From NCBI GenBank assembly GCA_932294295.1, contig OW028573.1, forward strand, positions 72,579,829 through 72,643,828: DNA of 64,000 nucleotides, written 5' to 3'. The notes beneath the pieces are model-generated. The model ran no database searches. It was not told the origin of the DNA and worked only from the letters and a program-made list of their open reading frames with translations. The DNA comes from Alitta virens. Taxonomy: Eukaryota; Annelida; Polychaeta; Phyllodocida; Nereididae. A program made the translations under genes and the position numbers. The first letter of the stretch is position 1. Each line of letters opens with the position of its first letter. Positions 36,201 to 47,786 of this stretch are shown in pieces.

Positions 36201-39157
36201 TGCCATAGATTTAATGCAAATCAGCAACCCTACAATTCCGTAACTGTTGAAGGGAATATGGCAATTTTTGATATAATACAGTTCCTTCAGATGCCAGCTA
36301 AATGTAAACATTATAAAGGCATTAATATGGGTGTGTTAGTTCATTCCATACAAAATAAACCTTTAAGATTTGTATATATTTGTATTTAGACTTTATTTAT
36401 TTTAATACAAGTAAATACAAACAAGGTTCATTTTGTATGAAATTATACCCAAAATCTTTATGTTGCATAACATTGTTGCTGAATTTCATATATATTCCTT
36501 AGGATCATTGCCATAGCCCATATATGACTTTTTTGGACGTATAAATGATAATCTTAGTTGCAGATTAGTTAAGGGCTATTGTGTTGATAATTCTAGCAAA
36601 CCGAATACTCATTGTGCATAAAATCTTTGAAGCAGAACAATTAAATGGCAGGAAAAGGATAGACAATACTTTTTATGCTCACTTGACTTTACTCCGAACA
36701 GAATGGATTGCTGTTAATAACTAAGATATTTGTAAGACATAACCCATGGGAACACTGTATTATTTCACACTAAGTTCAAGAGTTCAAAAAATAGGACATC
36801 TTGGACTCCAATGCAGGCTAAGAAATAATATTTTTTCAAATTTTGTAAAACATAGCCAAGATATGTTAGTGTGGCTATCAAAAGGCACCACTATGCCATA
36901 TCGGGTGTTACTGTATACAATTTCATTAGGGTAAGTGCATTAGTGTTAAGAGTTCAACTCTAGAAACGAAAGTGTGCATTAGAGTTCTGCTCTGGAAATG
37001 AAAGTGTAACGCTCGCCCTCCTGCCTGTTGGACGAACTCTTAACAATTTTAATGATGCCTGTGTGCTATGTGGCATTCACTGAAGGTTGTTTTGTACTTA
37101 CAGTTTGGGAAAGGTGAGGGTGGATGTTATGACTTTATTTTTTTCTGTTTCTGGATGCATGAGCTTTGACATGCCAAGAGCAGCAGGGGCTGACATGACA
37201 CTTGCTGCCATGAGAGAACTTGACGAGATACCAGCTGATAAGTAGAAGCCATAAAGACTCACTGACACCGTAGCAAAGCCAGATGTCATGATACAGTCAA
37301 GTTCTGAAATTGTCATGTCAGGCAAGAAAGTCGAAACGGTCATTGCAGCAGCAATCTGAAAATAATATCAGGGCTTATCTTTTAAAATATTGACTCAATA
37401 CGTTTTTGCCCAGTAATGTCCAGAAGACTCTCTCTTACTGTTATTTTAATTGTTATCTCGCTGCAATTGATACTCACTGGCTCAAGGAAAATATTGGCAG
37501 CAGCTACAAATGCTTCCAGTGGACCAACTCCCACTACTATGTGTATGATCTGTCCAATTAGCATGATCACTTTTTGCAGAATTCCCCAATAATAAAGAAG
37601 ACCTATCCAGGCACCAAAGTAAATAACCACAGCCATCGTCTGTGAACAAAAAGGTTTAAAAAAAAAGGATTATACAAGGATAGCAGGCTAGATAAGGATC
37701 ACATCATTTCATCATTGGCCATCATCGGAAGACATTGCACCGATGTTGAACCGTGGTGAGTTATCTGGTATTTTACTCTACTAAATGTCTCCTATGACCA
37801 TAATTTAACCAGTTTTCCTTGATTATTTTTGGTAATGTAAATTGTAAGTTTATGGTCAAAATAAATACTTTCTGTCTGTCTGTCTGTCATGTATGCTTAA
37901 AATGCTGAAATGAAGACGAAAACTCTGTCACCTTCATTACAAAGTCATGCCTTGTATACATCTCTCCGAAGACGAACTTAGTGCCATAATCACTAAAGAA
38001 AAGAGATGTGGTGACCTGGGAGGCCATCCATTCAAAAGCAGCCAAACCCTTGTCCCATCTGATAATTAAGAAGCCAAAGAGAAACTGGACGAGCAGTGAA
38101 GCCACCACAATCCTCCATCTCACCTGCAACAATTAGATTATTATATCTGACACGTTTATTCTGTTAGTTCATGTGATGTATATTTGTTCTGCTAGTCATT
38201 GATCAACATTTTGGAATTTGAATGCCAGTACGAATGTCTTAATTGCATCAGTCTTATGTAGTCCTGTGCAAACCTTGCCATGCAAAATATGGAATATTGG
38301 TAACTTTACTTGAGGTATAGTGAGTACAGTGACCCTAATTTTTCATTCTTGCTGTCAACCCTACGACTTGCCTTACTGCGAGCCTTTGAGAAAATAAATC
38401 CCAAGAAGAGAAAAACAACCATTCCAGCCAAGGATATGAGGTTGGTGGGATGATCCCTTGCATCATAACAAACGAAGATGGCAATGCCTACAACTAGGAA
38501 TGCCATGAGTCCTCTGGAAAATGTACATCAACTAAATGTAGACAGAATATTTTCTGAATAACTTTAAGTAAAAGAAATGTGAAAAGTTAAATACAAAAAT
38601 ACCTACAAACCAGAATAATGGAGATACTTCGGTCCCTTTGAATTGTTCCACTTCTGCACCAATTTCCGTCTAGAATTTGTTGTCTTATCTAGTATGGTAT
38701 TACCTATGGCAATGCATATGACAAGGATAGTTCCAACTATCAGGGGAAGTGCATCTTTGGGACTAAAGTAGATCGCATATACGAGGTAGCAGCCATACAG
38801 AATCACTGCTATTGCTATGGCAATGTATTTCAATATTTGTAAATTCCTTCGCAAGAAAGAGTTTATTTCCTTGTTTACGAGAAAAGCTTTCTTGTTTATC
38901 CAACAGTCCTCAACATCCATGTTTGGAATGTCATCTTCCCTGATATTTTCCTGCTGCCTTGCGACCTTCGCATGATCACTACAGGCTTTTCTCAGCTTAA
39001 GTTTTGCCTCAGGGTCATTGACCTCTGGTTCATTTACCTCCTCTGAGAGTCCAATTAATGTGGTAGTTGATGTTGATGGAGTGATGTATGAGGATTGAGA
39101 TCCGTCACATGTACTGCTGTCTGAGACTGGACCCTTTAAATCTACATTAATCATCAT
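33206..39157 (-). CDS. Concentrative nucleoside transporter-like protein, paralogue A (CNT-A, SLC28 family)
   Basis: SLC28 proteins are Na+- or H+-driven nucleoside importers of the plasma membrane. Exons on the minus strand: 39157-38607, 38513-38372, 38123-37932, 37639-37478, 37355-37102, 34702-34534, 34218-34042, 33721-33616, 33354-33280. The end is either read-through to a stop at 33206-33208 (633 residues) or an unseen short exon. Phases all join and equal those of CNT-B. The N-terminal exon has a hydrophilic tail and two membrane spans. Family marks: VQFLFGFLIIRW, MTSGFATVSVSLYG, MSAPAALGMSKL, PETE and SACVAG. The GQTE(S/A)P substrate motif of the re-entrant hairpin is replaced by LEPIAAA at the exon 4/5 join. 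NEFVAY is TEIVGY. Intron 2 uses a GC donor (AAG|GCAAGT). A transporter fold is well supported; nucleoside as substrate is doubtful. Confidence 0.88.
35155..37045. mobile_element. Large foldback-type repeat in CNT-A intron 5
   Basis: The ends are inverted: about 35190-35290 (CGGACGAACAGGCGGGCATAAC, then CACTAATGCACTTACCC) against 36930-37045 (GGGTAAGTGCATTAGTGTTA, then CTCCTGCCTGTTGGACGAAC). Several diverged internal segments repeat the CCTAGTGGTGCCTT word (35312, 35412). The 36230-37010 part matches 13690-14345 in IDO-1 intron 8. No coding frame. Confidence 0.65.
37867..37889. repeat. (CTGT)n microsatellite in CNT-A intron 3
   Basis: About five perfect copies of CTGT. Confidence 0.8.
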
Positions 39158-40430
39158 AAATTATCGGTATTATTTCCAATCACTTACTATGGCTAGAAGC
39201 AGCACATACTATACCTAAAACCGTAACAGGATGTTATTTTTCTTCCCAGTAAATTTGGATTCTTTTTGGTGTCATTTGTCAGTCCTGTATAATCAAAACA
39301 AAAAGAGAAATGTTATGCAATATTTCACTTTTTCTGTGTCTATTAACTAAAGTTCCATGAACGTATCCCCAGCATAGTTTCATATGAAATGCTTCAGTCA
39401 TTTAGTATATTAGTATATTTCAAATCCCACTCCTATATCCCTTTATGTACTTACCATTTTTTTTACCATTCACTGAGCAATGTGAGTGATCAGCACCCTA
39501 TTTTTATAACGTGTAAACCGTAACAGCATTTCGTGATAAAACTCAAGTTAAGTGACATGGCAAGAGGCCACTAAATGCTTTTCATGTTTTGTGGGTTAAA
39601 ATTATTCAACATGATAGAACGTCAATGGTTGCATGAATTTTTATTCCAAATTTGACAAAATGCCAACTATAAAATGTATAATGAAACGTTAGTCACTTCA
39701 GATTGTATAATTGTCTGAAATCTGAGAAAGATAAACACAAGCTATTTTCCTTTTACAAACCAGTCTGAATATGCATGTACTTGCTTTTTTGCCGAATTGA
39801 TATATTGTAAAGCAGGATGAGAGGCCAACTTTGTCGCACCGTGACTTTCCCTCGCTCGTACAAGCGGCGGCAGTTAAGAGGTTAAGTTATGGTGGATAAT
39901 TGATATATATATATATGCCAATTTTAGTTTTTGCATAAATTTGTATTGATATGTGACATGAAGTGTAAAACGAAACAAATGTTCCAATCCAAAATCGTGT
40001 AGAAAAAAGGTAATTCTAATTTGTGAATTTCAGGAGGGGATCGACGCCCCTGGAGAAAAGTATTGCTGTTTAAGTAAACTGTCCCTTTGCTCCTAGCTAA
40101 AGTGGCAATAACTAGGTTTACATTAAGCTTTTTTTTCTATAATTCTTTCTTATTTATCTTTATTCTTCTTGAGAAGTAAAGGCTTATTACTTAAGAACTA
40201 CGAAAGATAACATTTGTGTAAGTTATGAAATGGAAAAAAAATATAAATTGCACTGTTGTTACAGAAGAGAAGATTATAAAAAAAGAGTTGTACAAAATTA
40301 TCATGACACAATTTTTAAAATCCATAGGAGGAGTACTAAGATTGGCTTGCCATTTGATACTGGAATAGTCATACCCGAGTACAACTACCACACAAAAAAT
40401 TTGGTAGAGTCGTCTAGGTGATACAGGGGT
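39158..40430. other. CNT-A 5' flank
   Basis: Promoter side of CNT-A; no gene recognised. TTTTTATAACG at about 39500 and the short TA run at 39905-39916 are unremarkable. The GC-richer patch at 39830-39885 (TCGTACAAGCGGCGGCAG) is unexplained. Confidence 0.4.
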
Positions 40431-41180
40431 CCAAAGTTGCGATTTTGGAGCGCTTGTATCTCGCTGCAGAATTGAGCTATAGGAATGTCAAAGACATATT
40501 CTGAAAACTCTTTTCAATGAGCGTTCCATTAAGAAAAGCACCTGACCGTGAAAATTTGTGGTCGATTGTTGAGAGCCATAAAATTTGTATAATGCCATAA
40601 CTCCAACATTTTTTATTAGATCGGCCCAAGAAAATTCACAGAGGTGTACATAAGTGTGCTAGATATGTGTGCTTTTTTTTTTTTTTTTTTAGGTAATAGG
40701 ATCAAGGTCACAGAGTGTCATACAAGTGCAATTTTCAGACGTTTTAAACTCGGATCCTATGAAACGTAAAGAAATCTAAAAAAAATATATTCTGAAAGGT
40801 TATTTTGTTCTCTTTTCATTGGGTGTATAGTTTGGGAGGCTAAGGTAAATAAATTTAAGGTTTTATGTGACTTTATATGCCATATTACATTGACTAATGT
40901 TTAAAATTCAATAACTCAAACTTTTATTAGTTGGATTGGCTTACACAAATACAGAAGTGTATATTGGCTTCCTAGAAAATTGTGAATTTTTTACGATTTT
41001 TAGGTGAAACGGTCACACAATGTCCTACATATGCAACTTCCTGGAGATTTGAACAGGGGTCTAACACAGGGCACTTAAATCTAAAAAAACAAATTCTCAA
41101 GGCTTAATCTGTTATCTTTTCGTTGGTTTATAGCTTGAGAAAGTAAGGTAATTATATTCAAGGTTTAGTGACTTAAAAAT
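40430..41180. repeat. Degenerate tandem repeat, unit ~310 bp
   Basis: Three ordered segments recur. TATTCTGAAAACTCTTTTC (40497), TATTCTGAAAGGTTATTTTG (40787) and ATTCTCAAGGCTTAATCTG (41095) are spaced about 300 bp apart. ATAACTCCAACATTTTTTATTAG (40601) and its relative ATAACTCAAACTTTTATTAG (40912) are 311 bp apart, each followed by a TTTTAGGT run and GGTCACA(G/C)A. Copies are strongly diverged. Function unknown. Confidence 0.6.
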
Positions 41181-41936
41181 TTGATGTCATACTGTATTTG
41201 TACGATTTACTGACACACTGATTCATTCATTTAAATTGATTTTCATCCATGTATTCATTCATACATTTATTCTTGTTATGAATTCATTCATGAGAATTTA
41301 TTGATTAATTTTTTATTATATTTATGCCAATTTGGTATTGCTAGACAACACAGACTGAATGAAATAAACTCAGTGAATGACTGACTGAATGGCGGACTGC
41401 ATGACTAACTGTACTGAAGATAGGGCCAAAACTAAGACCCACTGATTGACCTATGTAATATATATATAAATATATATATAATATTTAATCATACACATAA
41501 ATGGTGTACTTGTTTTGCTACAATGCACACAAATATCAATTATTATTTACATAGTATATAGTTGATTTATATAGAAGAGTCTCTCATTATGAAAAATAAA
41601 TGAAATAGAATTGACTCTTAAATCTTCAATCGCTTGAATTGTCACATGGTCACTTTCGCTGCATTGTAATATGACACTTTAGATGAGCAATTTAACATAT
41701 CAGTCTTTGAAATTCCAGTATGCTGGAAATGATGTGTTGGCACAGTTTATGCCATTTTGAGCCACACATCTAATTATAGCATTGTCTGAGTTCATCATTG
41801 ACTTTAATAATGAGAGGAACCTTGAAATCAGATCCCATGAATGTGGACCGTCCATAAGAGTAGGAAAAAATCTCACATGTTTGATATGGGACTCCAAGAA
41901 GCTTTCTCACACACCGGTTCCACATGATGTGAAGAT
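41181..41936. other. Intergenic stretch, no gene recognised
   Basis: AT-rich with a (TTCATTCA)-type run at 41222-41295 and (TA)n at 41457-41482. The minus-strand frames at 41700-41964 have no domain. Confidence 0.4.
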
Positions 41937-42494
41937 TAGGAGAGACTGGGGACAGTTGTAACAAATTTTCTTTGCCATTGCCTGCATTCGACCTGGTGAA
42001 GAATTATTGTGTGTTCAAGGGACAAGGAACTGAAGAATATTGTATTTAACCAATATGATTTACACAGATTGAATTTCCAATTGAAGAGTTTCTGTTTTTA
42101 GGCCAAATGTGAAGCCATCATAGAGTTACAATTGACCCCAAGTGCGGGGTCATTTGTAACACAGATATGGGTCGATTGTAACATACAGTGTATACCAGTA
42201 CACCCATTAAAACAGAACCCAAAGTTGGGAACAACCATTGAAAGCCACATTTCTTGAAATAGAAGTCCAATTTACTTGATTCTTAATGTCATTAATTCAA
42301 CTTCTACAATGAATTACAGCTTATGTAAATTAAGATGTGAATTTCATTTAGGTGGCTACATTACAGCACTTTACCCTACAATAATAAAACAGTAAGAGGA
42401 ACTACAAACAAAAGGTCACTGAATCTCTTAATAATGTCACTAAATATCAATATCTTGCAAGTTAAATATTACTAATCAACACATAAAGTCTTAT

Positions 42495-44700
42495 TTAGTC
42501 CTCCTCATCAGAGTTGCAGTTCTGGCAGATGTACTGTGAATTTTCATCGGTACACAATGCATGAGCCCAGTTCTTACAAGATACACATTGCACCCAGCTT
42601 TCTCCAGGCCTGCTGTTGCGGTAGTCTTCACAACATACCAAACAAATTGTGAAGTCATCTTCATCTTCACTTTCATTGTATGTATTTCTCTCGTGCAGTG
42701 GATCTGTGCCTTTCTTTGACTTTGGCCCTCTTTTCCCACTCTTTGCCTTTTTAGTGGTCTTTTTTTCTCCAGCAATTTTCCTTTTAGCTTTTGTAGTTGA
42801 ACCTTTGTTTTTCTTTGCAGCTTTTTCCTTCTCCAAATTTTCTTTCACTGGAGTATCAGTCAGAACCAGTGTCTTCCTTCTTGCACCTTTTGTTGCTTTT
42901 CTTGGTTCAGCTTGTGGGAATGGTCTAATCGTTTCTGGTGAGAAACTACTAGTACTTGCAGCATGAGACGTGCTTGCCACTAGTTCATCATGGATGGATT
43001 CAGACACAATGGTTTGAGCCATTCTTGCCAATGGTTCATCATCCGAGGATTCATCAACGACAGCGTAAGATGAGCTTGCCACTGGTTCATCATCGGGGGA
43101 TTCAATCACGCCAGTGTTAGATGAGCTTGCCACTGGTTCATCATTTGGGGATCCATTTGCAGCATTGGCAGGTGGGCCAGCAATGGTTGGGTTAGGACGG
43201 TTGGTCAGCTGAGAAGGTGCAAAATCAACATCACTGAATATGTCTCTGTTGTCACGGAAATATGCCAGAACATGTGAAGCCAGCTATGATATTCTTGGGA
43301 GTCACTGCCACAGCCCATGCAGTTGATACAACTCCTGGAATGTCGTATATGGTCATCGTTTTACCTGGGTGGTTCAACATCCAAGAATCACACGCTGTAT
43401 TTATTGCCTTTTTCATAGGACCAAACACTCCTCGATCCAGTGGCTGTAATTTATGAGAAGTGTGTGGTGGGAAAGTAAGCAGTACCACTCCAAAGTCCTT
43501 ACAAAGTTGGATGACTTCGATTGACAGATGTGATGAATGGTTGTCCAGCAGTAGGAGTACTTTCTTCTCAGCTGATGGCTTAGCATGTTGTATAAAATGC
43601 TTAATGAAAATGAGGAAGTCCTCCTCTTGCATACACCCTGACCCATTGGCCGTGCCAATGCATCCAATAGGTCCATCACGGATGAAGTGGTCCTTATAGT
43701 TCTTTCGTGGAAATATAAACATGGGAGGCACAGAATTACCGGTGGGCCCTTGAAGGTCCTGGGCCTCCACGCGGCGAGGGTGGAAACACTTGGGGTGAAG
43801 TCCTCTATCCCCAGTGGCTAAAACAGGACAGTACGCATTGCACAAGCTGCTCCAGCTATCCAACGCAGACACTTATTGATTTTTTGCATGCTTCTGGTTT
43901 CTACTACCAACTATGGATGATCAATCTTACCCTAGAGAGCCTCTACATAGCCCACTCAGGTGCTGATGAGGCGTTAAACAATAACACTACTACTAGAATT
44001 GCCGGTGGCGCTGACAGCAGCTGCACATGTAACTAAAGTGCCTCTCTCCTGTGAAGTAAGGGCACCAACTTGCTTCTTACCACGAGCAGCAACAATGTGA
44101 TCAGGAGTTTGCACAGTTGTAACACCTGTCTCATCAACATTGTAGATGTTGTTGGCTGAAAATTTGAAGCGATTTAGTACATCACTCAGGTTGTCGAAGA
44201 ACTCATTCACTGTTGTCTTGTTGAATGCTGTTGCTCATGCTAAACTTGTAGGCTGAGGCTTCCTGATTGATAATTCCTTATGTCTCTTCAAAAATTCCCC
44301 AAACCAGTCTGCCACAGCCATCTCAGTCTCACCATTTCTGTGGAACTTTCAGTTTCAGGTGAATGGCACACTGGTATGCCAGTTTTCTAACTTCCCTTGG
44401 TGATAAACCGAGGTACAGATCTGCAGCCTCCAAGAGGTATTTCACTAGTTTCTCTTCTGTTTCTTCTGTAAAAACTTTGTTGTGGGAATGGTAGCCTGTA
44501 GTAGGTGGACATTCTATCAAACCCCTGTTAAAAGCATCCAGTTTCTTAGTGTACCTGTACAGACTGACATGACATATGCCGTAAGCTCTTGCCACCTCTC
44601 TTATCTTCCTTTTCTCATGAATGACAACCATAGCTGCTTCTTCCATCACTCTATTAAAGTCTTTTCCTCTTTCTGTTTTTCGTTTTCGTTGTCTAGGCAT
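42495..44700 (-). pseudogene. pogo-type transposase with C-terminal PHD finger (broken)
   Basis: From the start at 44700 the N-terminus is basic (MPRQRKRKTERGKD), followed by a psq/CENP-B-type helix-turn-helix (VARAYGICHVSLYRYTKKL). The DDE_1 core has NVDETG (first Asp, about 44130), LLLDNHSSH (second Asp, about 43545) and HKLQPLDRGVF (third Asp, about 43435). A Ser/Thr-rich linker with repeated 'DEPVASSS' units and a Lys-rich stretch follow. It ends in a Cys4-His-Cys3 PHD finger (CLVCC, QCVSC, HALC, CQNC) at 42650-42500. Breaks: a frameshift near 44340, a TGA near 44233, the 250-bp insertion at 43745-43994 with its target duplication, and a frameshift near 43250-43135. Confidence 0.88.
43745..43994 (+). 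mobile_element. Short element with LINE-derived 3' end, copy 2
   Basis: Nearly identical to the element at 183-639 without the nested SINE. It is flanked by AGAATTACCGGTGG (43732-43745) and AGAATTGCCGGTGG (43995-44008), a 14-bp duplication with one change. The start is GGCCCTTGAAGGTCCTGG and the 3' end is GCGTTAAACAATAACACTAC. Its insertion in a once-coding transposase shows it is mobile by itself. Confidence 0.88.
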
Positions 44701-45159
44701 TCTGAAATTAAAGAATATGGAACAATAATAACAAATACTTTCAAGACTTTTTTCATGAACCTCCACTGGGTCAGTTGTAACACCTTGTTACATCCGTACC
44801 CAACCAACTGGTATGGAATATACACCATGTGTGACCTAAATCCCTTCAGCAAAACTTGCACAACCCCTCTTGTTTTGAAGCCTTATATCACAACTTGTTG
44901 TATGCCTAGTTTAACAATGTTATCATTAATGTGATCTGCTACAGAAGAAAAACAGAAGAACTTGAAAAAAATACTCACATGGGGCGATGTCTTGTAAACA
45001 CAAGAAACAATAGATATTACGTCCCTCACGCTCCCAAAAAAGCAGGATAATCCAAAAGAAGTAGTTTGGCACACTTATGACGTCATTATCTTACATAGTA
45101 TGCTATTTATAGCTACTGTTACAACCGACCCTTGTTACAACTGTCCCCAGTCTCCCCTA

Positions 45160-45810
45160 CTCGCATGCTTGTCAGAAAATTCCCAAGCCTGACATCCATA
45201 GAAAATAGAATTTATGTTGGAATATTTTCCTCTGAGTTTGTCCGCGAGAATAATTTTACACAGAAATGTTTCAAAAATGTGGAATAATAAAACATTTAAG
45301 GCAATGGAAGACATTTTAAAGTGAGATAAACGGCTATACACAAGTTTGACATTTGAAGTTGGGTTCTGTGGCAGCTACAAAGCTCTTAAAATATTTTCTG
45401 ACACCTTATTCTGAGAGGGTAAGTTATTTCTAAGGCTCTAGATGATTTAATCATATAATAATGTCTTCCTATAATTCACATTGACTGCAGGCAGTAAAGC
45501 CTTCAAGCATGGGTTCACTGGCATTATTGGACATCTATATAAATAGGCCAACCTGTCTGAGAGCAGGGGCCATCATCTGTCAGTTTACCACGTGTGGGGC
45601 AATAAGACTTCCTGGTGATGCTTCCTGGTGATGGTGACAGGCAAATAAGGGGGCATGTACCACCGATTTTGGTGAAGGGGCCAGAAATTTTGCTTCTGGT
45701 ATCATACGAACCAGCTCCTATTGCTTTTGAAAAGTAAGCAAAATGCGAGACATAATAGGTGGAATGGTTCAACAGAGAGTTTATTGTATTTGTCACGGAG
45801 AGATTTTATC
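45160..45810. other. Intergenic stretch, no gene recognised
   Basis: Unremarkable sequence. A local CTTCCTGGTGATG duplication lies at 45607-45633. Confidence 0.4.
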
Positions 45811-46000
45811 ATGCCGAAGAAAAAGACTAGGATTACCAGGAACCCTGCAATTCATACTGAGGATGCAGAAAAGTCGCCTTCCTCTATGGCTTCTTCCTCA
45901 TATCAACAAAGCGATGAGGATGCATCTTCAGCATCAGAGAAGACTTTAAAGAAGAAAAACGTAAAATTCAAGGAGAGATTCGACCTGTTGTACGGGTAAG
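45811..46000 (+). CDS. Possible first exon of an unknown gene
   Basis: An open frame starts MPKKKTRITRNP. It is basic, then Ser/Glu-rich, and ends KNVKFKERFDLLYG at a good donor (GG|GTAAGC), which also contains the in-frame stop. I do not recognise it and found no continuing exon downstream, where repeats begin at 46040. It could be a chance frame or a displaced exon. Confidence 0.2.
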
Positions 46001-46039
46001 CCGACGGCTAGTAGTTTTAACTCACTGACTTTCCCGTCG

Positions 46040-46340
46040 TTATATTTTAAAATTAGACCAGGCGACGTACACGTCGAGTTACTCGTAGAAGCCAGTCAAG
46101 TTACTCGTAGAAGCCATCGAGTTACTCGTAGAACCCGTTGAGTTACCCCTGGTAGCCGTCGAGTCTCTCCTGGAATTCGTCCACTAATTGGCCGTAACCC
46201 ATCGAGTCACCCGTAGAACCTGTCGAGTCATCCGTAGAACCCTTTTTGCCGCCAGAATCCGTCACCAACCCAGCGAAAAAAGCTGTTGCATAACCGTTAC
46301 GTCATACTACGGCAAAACCGGCTATGTGAGATGGGGGCTT
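46040..46340. mobile_element. Partial foldback element next to a related full copy
   Basis: It has ~20-bp units of the form TCGAGTTACTCGTAGAAGCC (46073-46240). It then has the same right end as the next element: CGTCATACTACGGCAAAACC to TGTGAGATGGGGGCT (46300-46340). The left end was not found. The two elements abut at a shared TTAA/TAA. Confidence 0.65.
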
Positions 46341-46343
46341 TAA

Positions 46344-46955
46344 GCCCCTGTCACACGGGCCGGTTGTGCCGTAGTGAACCCGTAGTATTACGTAATAGTT
46401 GCGGAAATCGCTACCCGGCTCCAAGCCGGTGGCCCCAATACGGCCACCCGTGGATACCCGGCAAGCACCCGTGGGACCTTTGGCCAAGCTGCTTGCATGG
46501 CACAACCGTAGAATTATCTGCCTGGATAGCGTACCCCGCTGTGATGACATAATAAACCAAGACTTTAAAGCCGTCGACTCAACCGTGGCACTCAACCAAC
46601 TCGACAGGTTACTTATGGAAGCCGTTGAGTCACTCCTACTACTTGTCGACTTACCCCTAGTACCCCTCAACAAGCTGTCGGGTTTACTACGACCTAAATT
46701 AGGGATGGATAACTCGCCGACTTCGACGGGTAATCCGCCGACCTCGACGGGTTGTACGGGTTTTGGAGACACCCGGGAGTTTGCATAGCATACCCGTCTA
46801 CCGGCACCGAAACTCCCGGGTTGGCCCCGAGTCCCAGGAGTGACTCGACGGGTATCGACGGGTAGCCGTCGGATTGGAGCCGGGAAGCGCGTTGCGTAAC
46901 CGTTATGTCATACTACAGGTTCACTACGGCAAAACCGGCTATGTGAGATGGGGGC
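46344..46955. mobile_element. Foldback MITE with ~90-bp terminal inverted repeats
   Basis: It starts GCCCCTGTCACACGGGCCGG, then GTTGTGCCGTAGTGAACC. It ends with the inverse (GGTTCACTACGGCAAAACCG, then GCTATGTGAGATGGGGGC). TTAA stands on both sides, fitting a TTAA or TTA/TAA target duplication. The interior carries ACTCGACGGGTARYCG-type words, GC-rich compared with the flanks. No intact coding frame; the overlapping frames at 46286-46788 are a by-product of the inverted repeats. Confidence 0.75.
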
Positions 46956-47786
46956 TTAAGTGCAAAAAGGGGTACAACACACAAGGCCACATGTCTGCAG
47001 TACCTGTGATGAAACTGCGTATGAATGAATCAGAACAGACAAATTTTAAATTCGTTTACAGAGTAATGCTTAGTGCATACCAAATTAAATGTCGCATGAA
47101 TTAATTTATGTTGAGCCTTTCCTTCAATGTGTACTAAAGTTACAGTGTACACACAATTGCAATTTGATTTAGCAACACAGATGTTTCTTCATGAATATAT
47201 GTATTGTATTACTCGGCAAAGGACATTAGACAATAATATCTGTATACATTTACCCAACAATACACACAACTACAATTGACGTACAAAATATCTATGGTAG
47301 GTACTATTGCTAGATAAATATGCTAGTACATGACAGCGGACAAGCAGTTAATTGGTTCCACACTTGATAACACAGTTTTATGCAAATTGCCTAAAAATCT
47401 TTCTCGCCCATGTTTACCTGGCAAAAACACAAGGTGGCGCACCCGGTCCAGGTGCATGGCCTACTGTCTAAAAACAGTCAAGATATTTGCAAGGAAACTT
47501 TATGTAGCGTAGATATATCGTGGGCAATGTTTGCACAGCTCCAACAAGCATTTAATATATTAAATAGTACAGGAATAGACGCAGAAGCGATAGAAATATA
47601 TGAATTGAGCCAACTTTTGTCAATTCTGAGTATATATAAAATCAATTCCTTCTATATTCAGCTATATATTATACGTATTTGTTTAGGTACGCGTACGTAC
47701 GAAGCTTTATGACATTAAAAGCTGTCAACGCGACTCAAAAGATTGTTGTAGTGACAGTGTCTACTGCAGGATTGCTGAATATTCGG
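46956..47786. other. CNT-B 3' flank, no gene recognised
   Basis: AT-rich. Open frames at 46874-47104 and 47330-47712 show no domain. AAGGTGGCGCACC at 47431 is the only GC-rich motif. Confidence 0.4.

Larger units (their letters stand above)
41939..45157 (-). mobile_element. pogo/Tigger-like DNA transposon, full length but mutated
   Basis: A 3.2-kb element with 26-bp terminal inverted repeats starting GGRGAGACTGGGGACAGTTG, 25 of 26 bases matching. It is flanked by the TA target duplication (41937-41938, 45158-45159) typical of the Tc1/mariner superfamily. GTTGTAAC words recur near both ends (41956, 42154, 42173, 44772, 45117), and a GACCCCAAGTGCGGGGTC palindrome lies at 42133. The transposase gene reads on the minus strand and is broken. 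The short LINE-tailed element at 43745-43994 inserted later. Confidence 0.92.

Noticed and set aside
42649..42966. 105-codon hydrophobic plus-strand frame
   Set aside because: Complement of the Lys/Ser-rich linker of the pogo transposase.
46286..46788. Pro-rich 129- and 156-codon frames on opposite strands
   Set aside because: Produced by the inverted repeats and GC-rich words of the foldback element; no splice or domain support.
47330..47712. 100-codon frame downstream of CNT-B
   Set aside because: No recognisable domain or signal; composition like the surrounding non-coding DNA.
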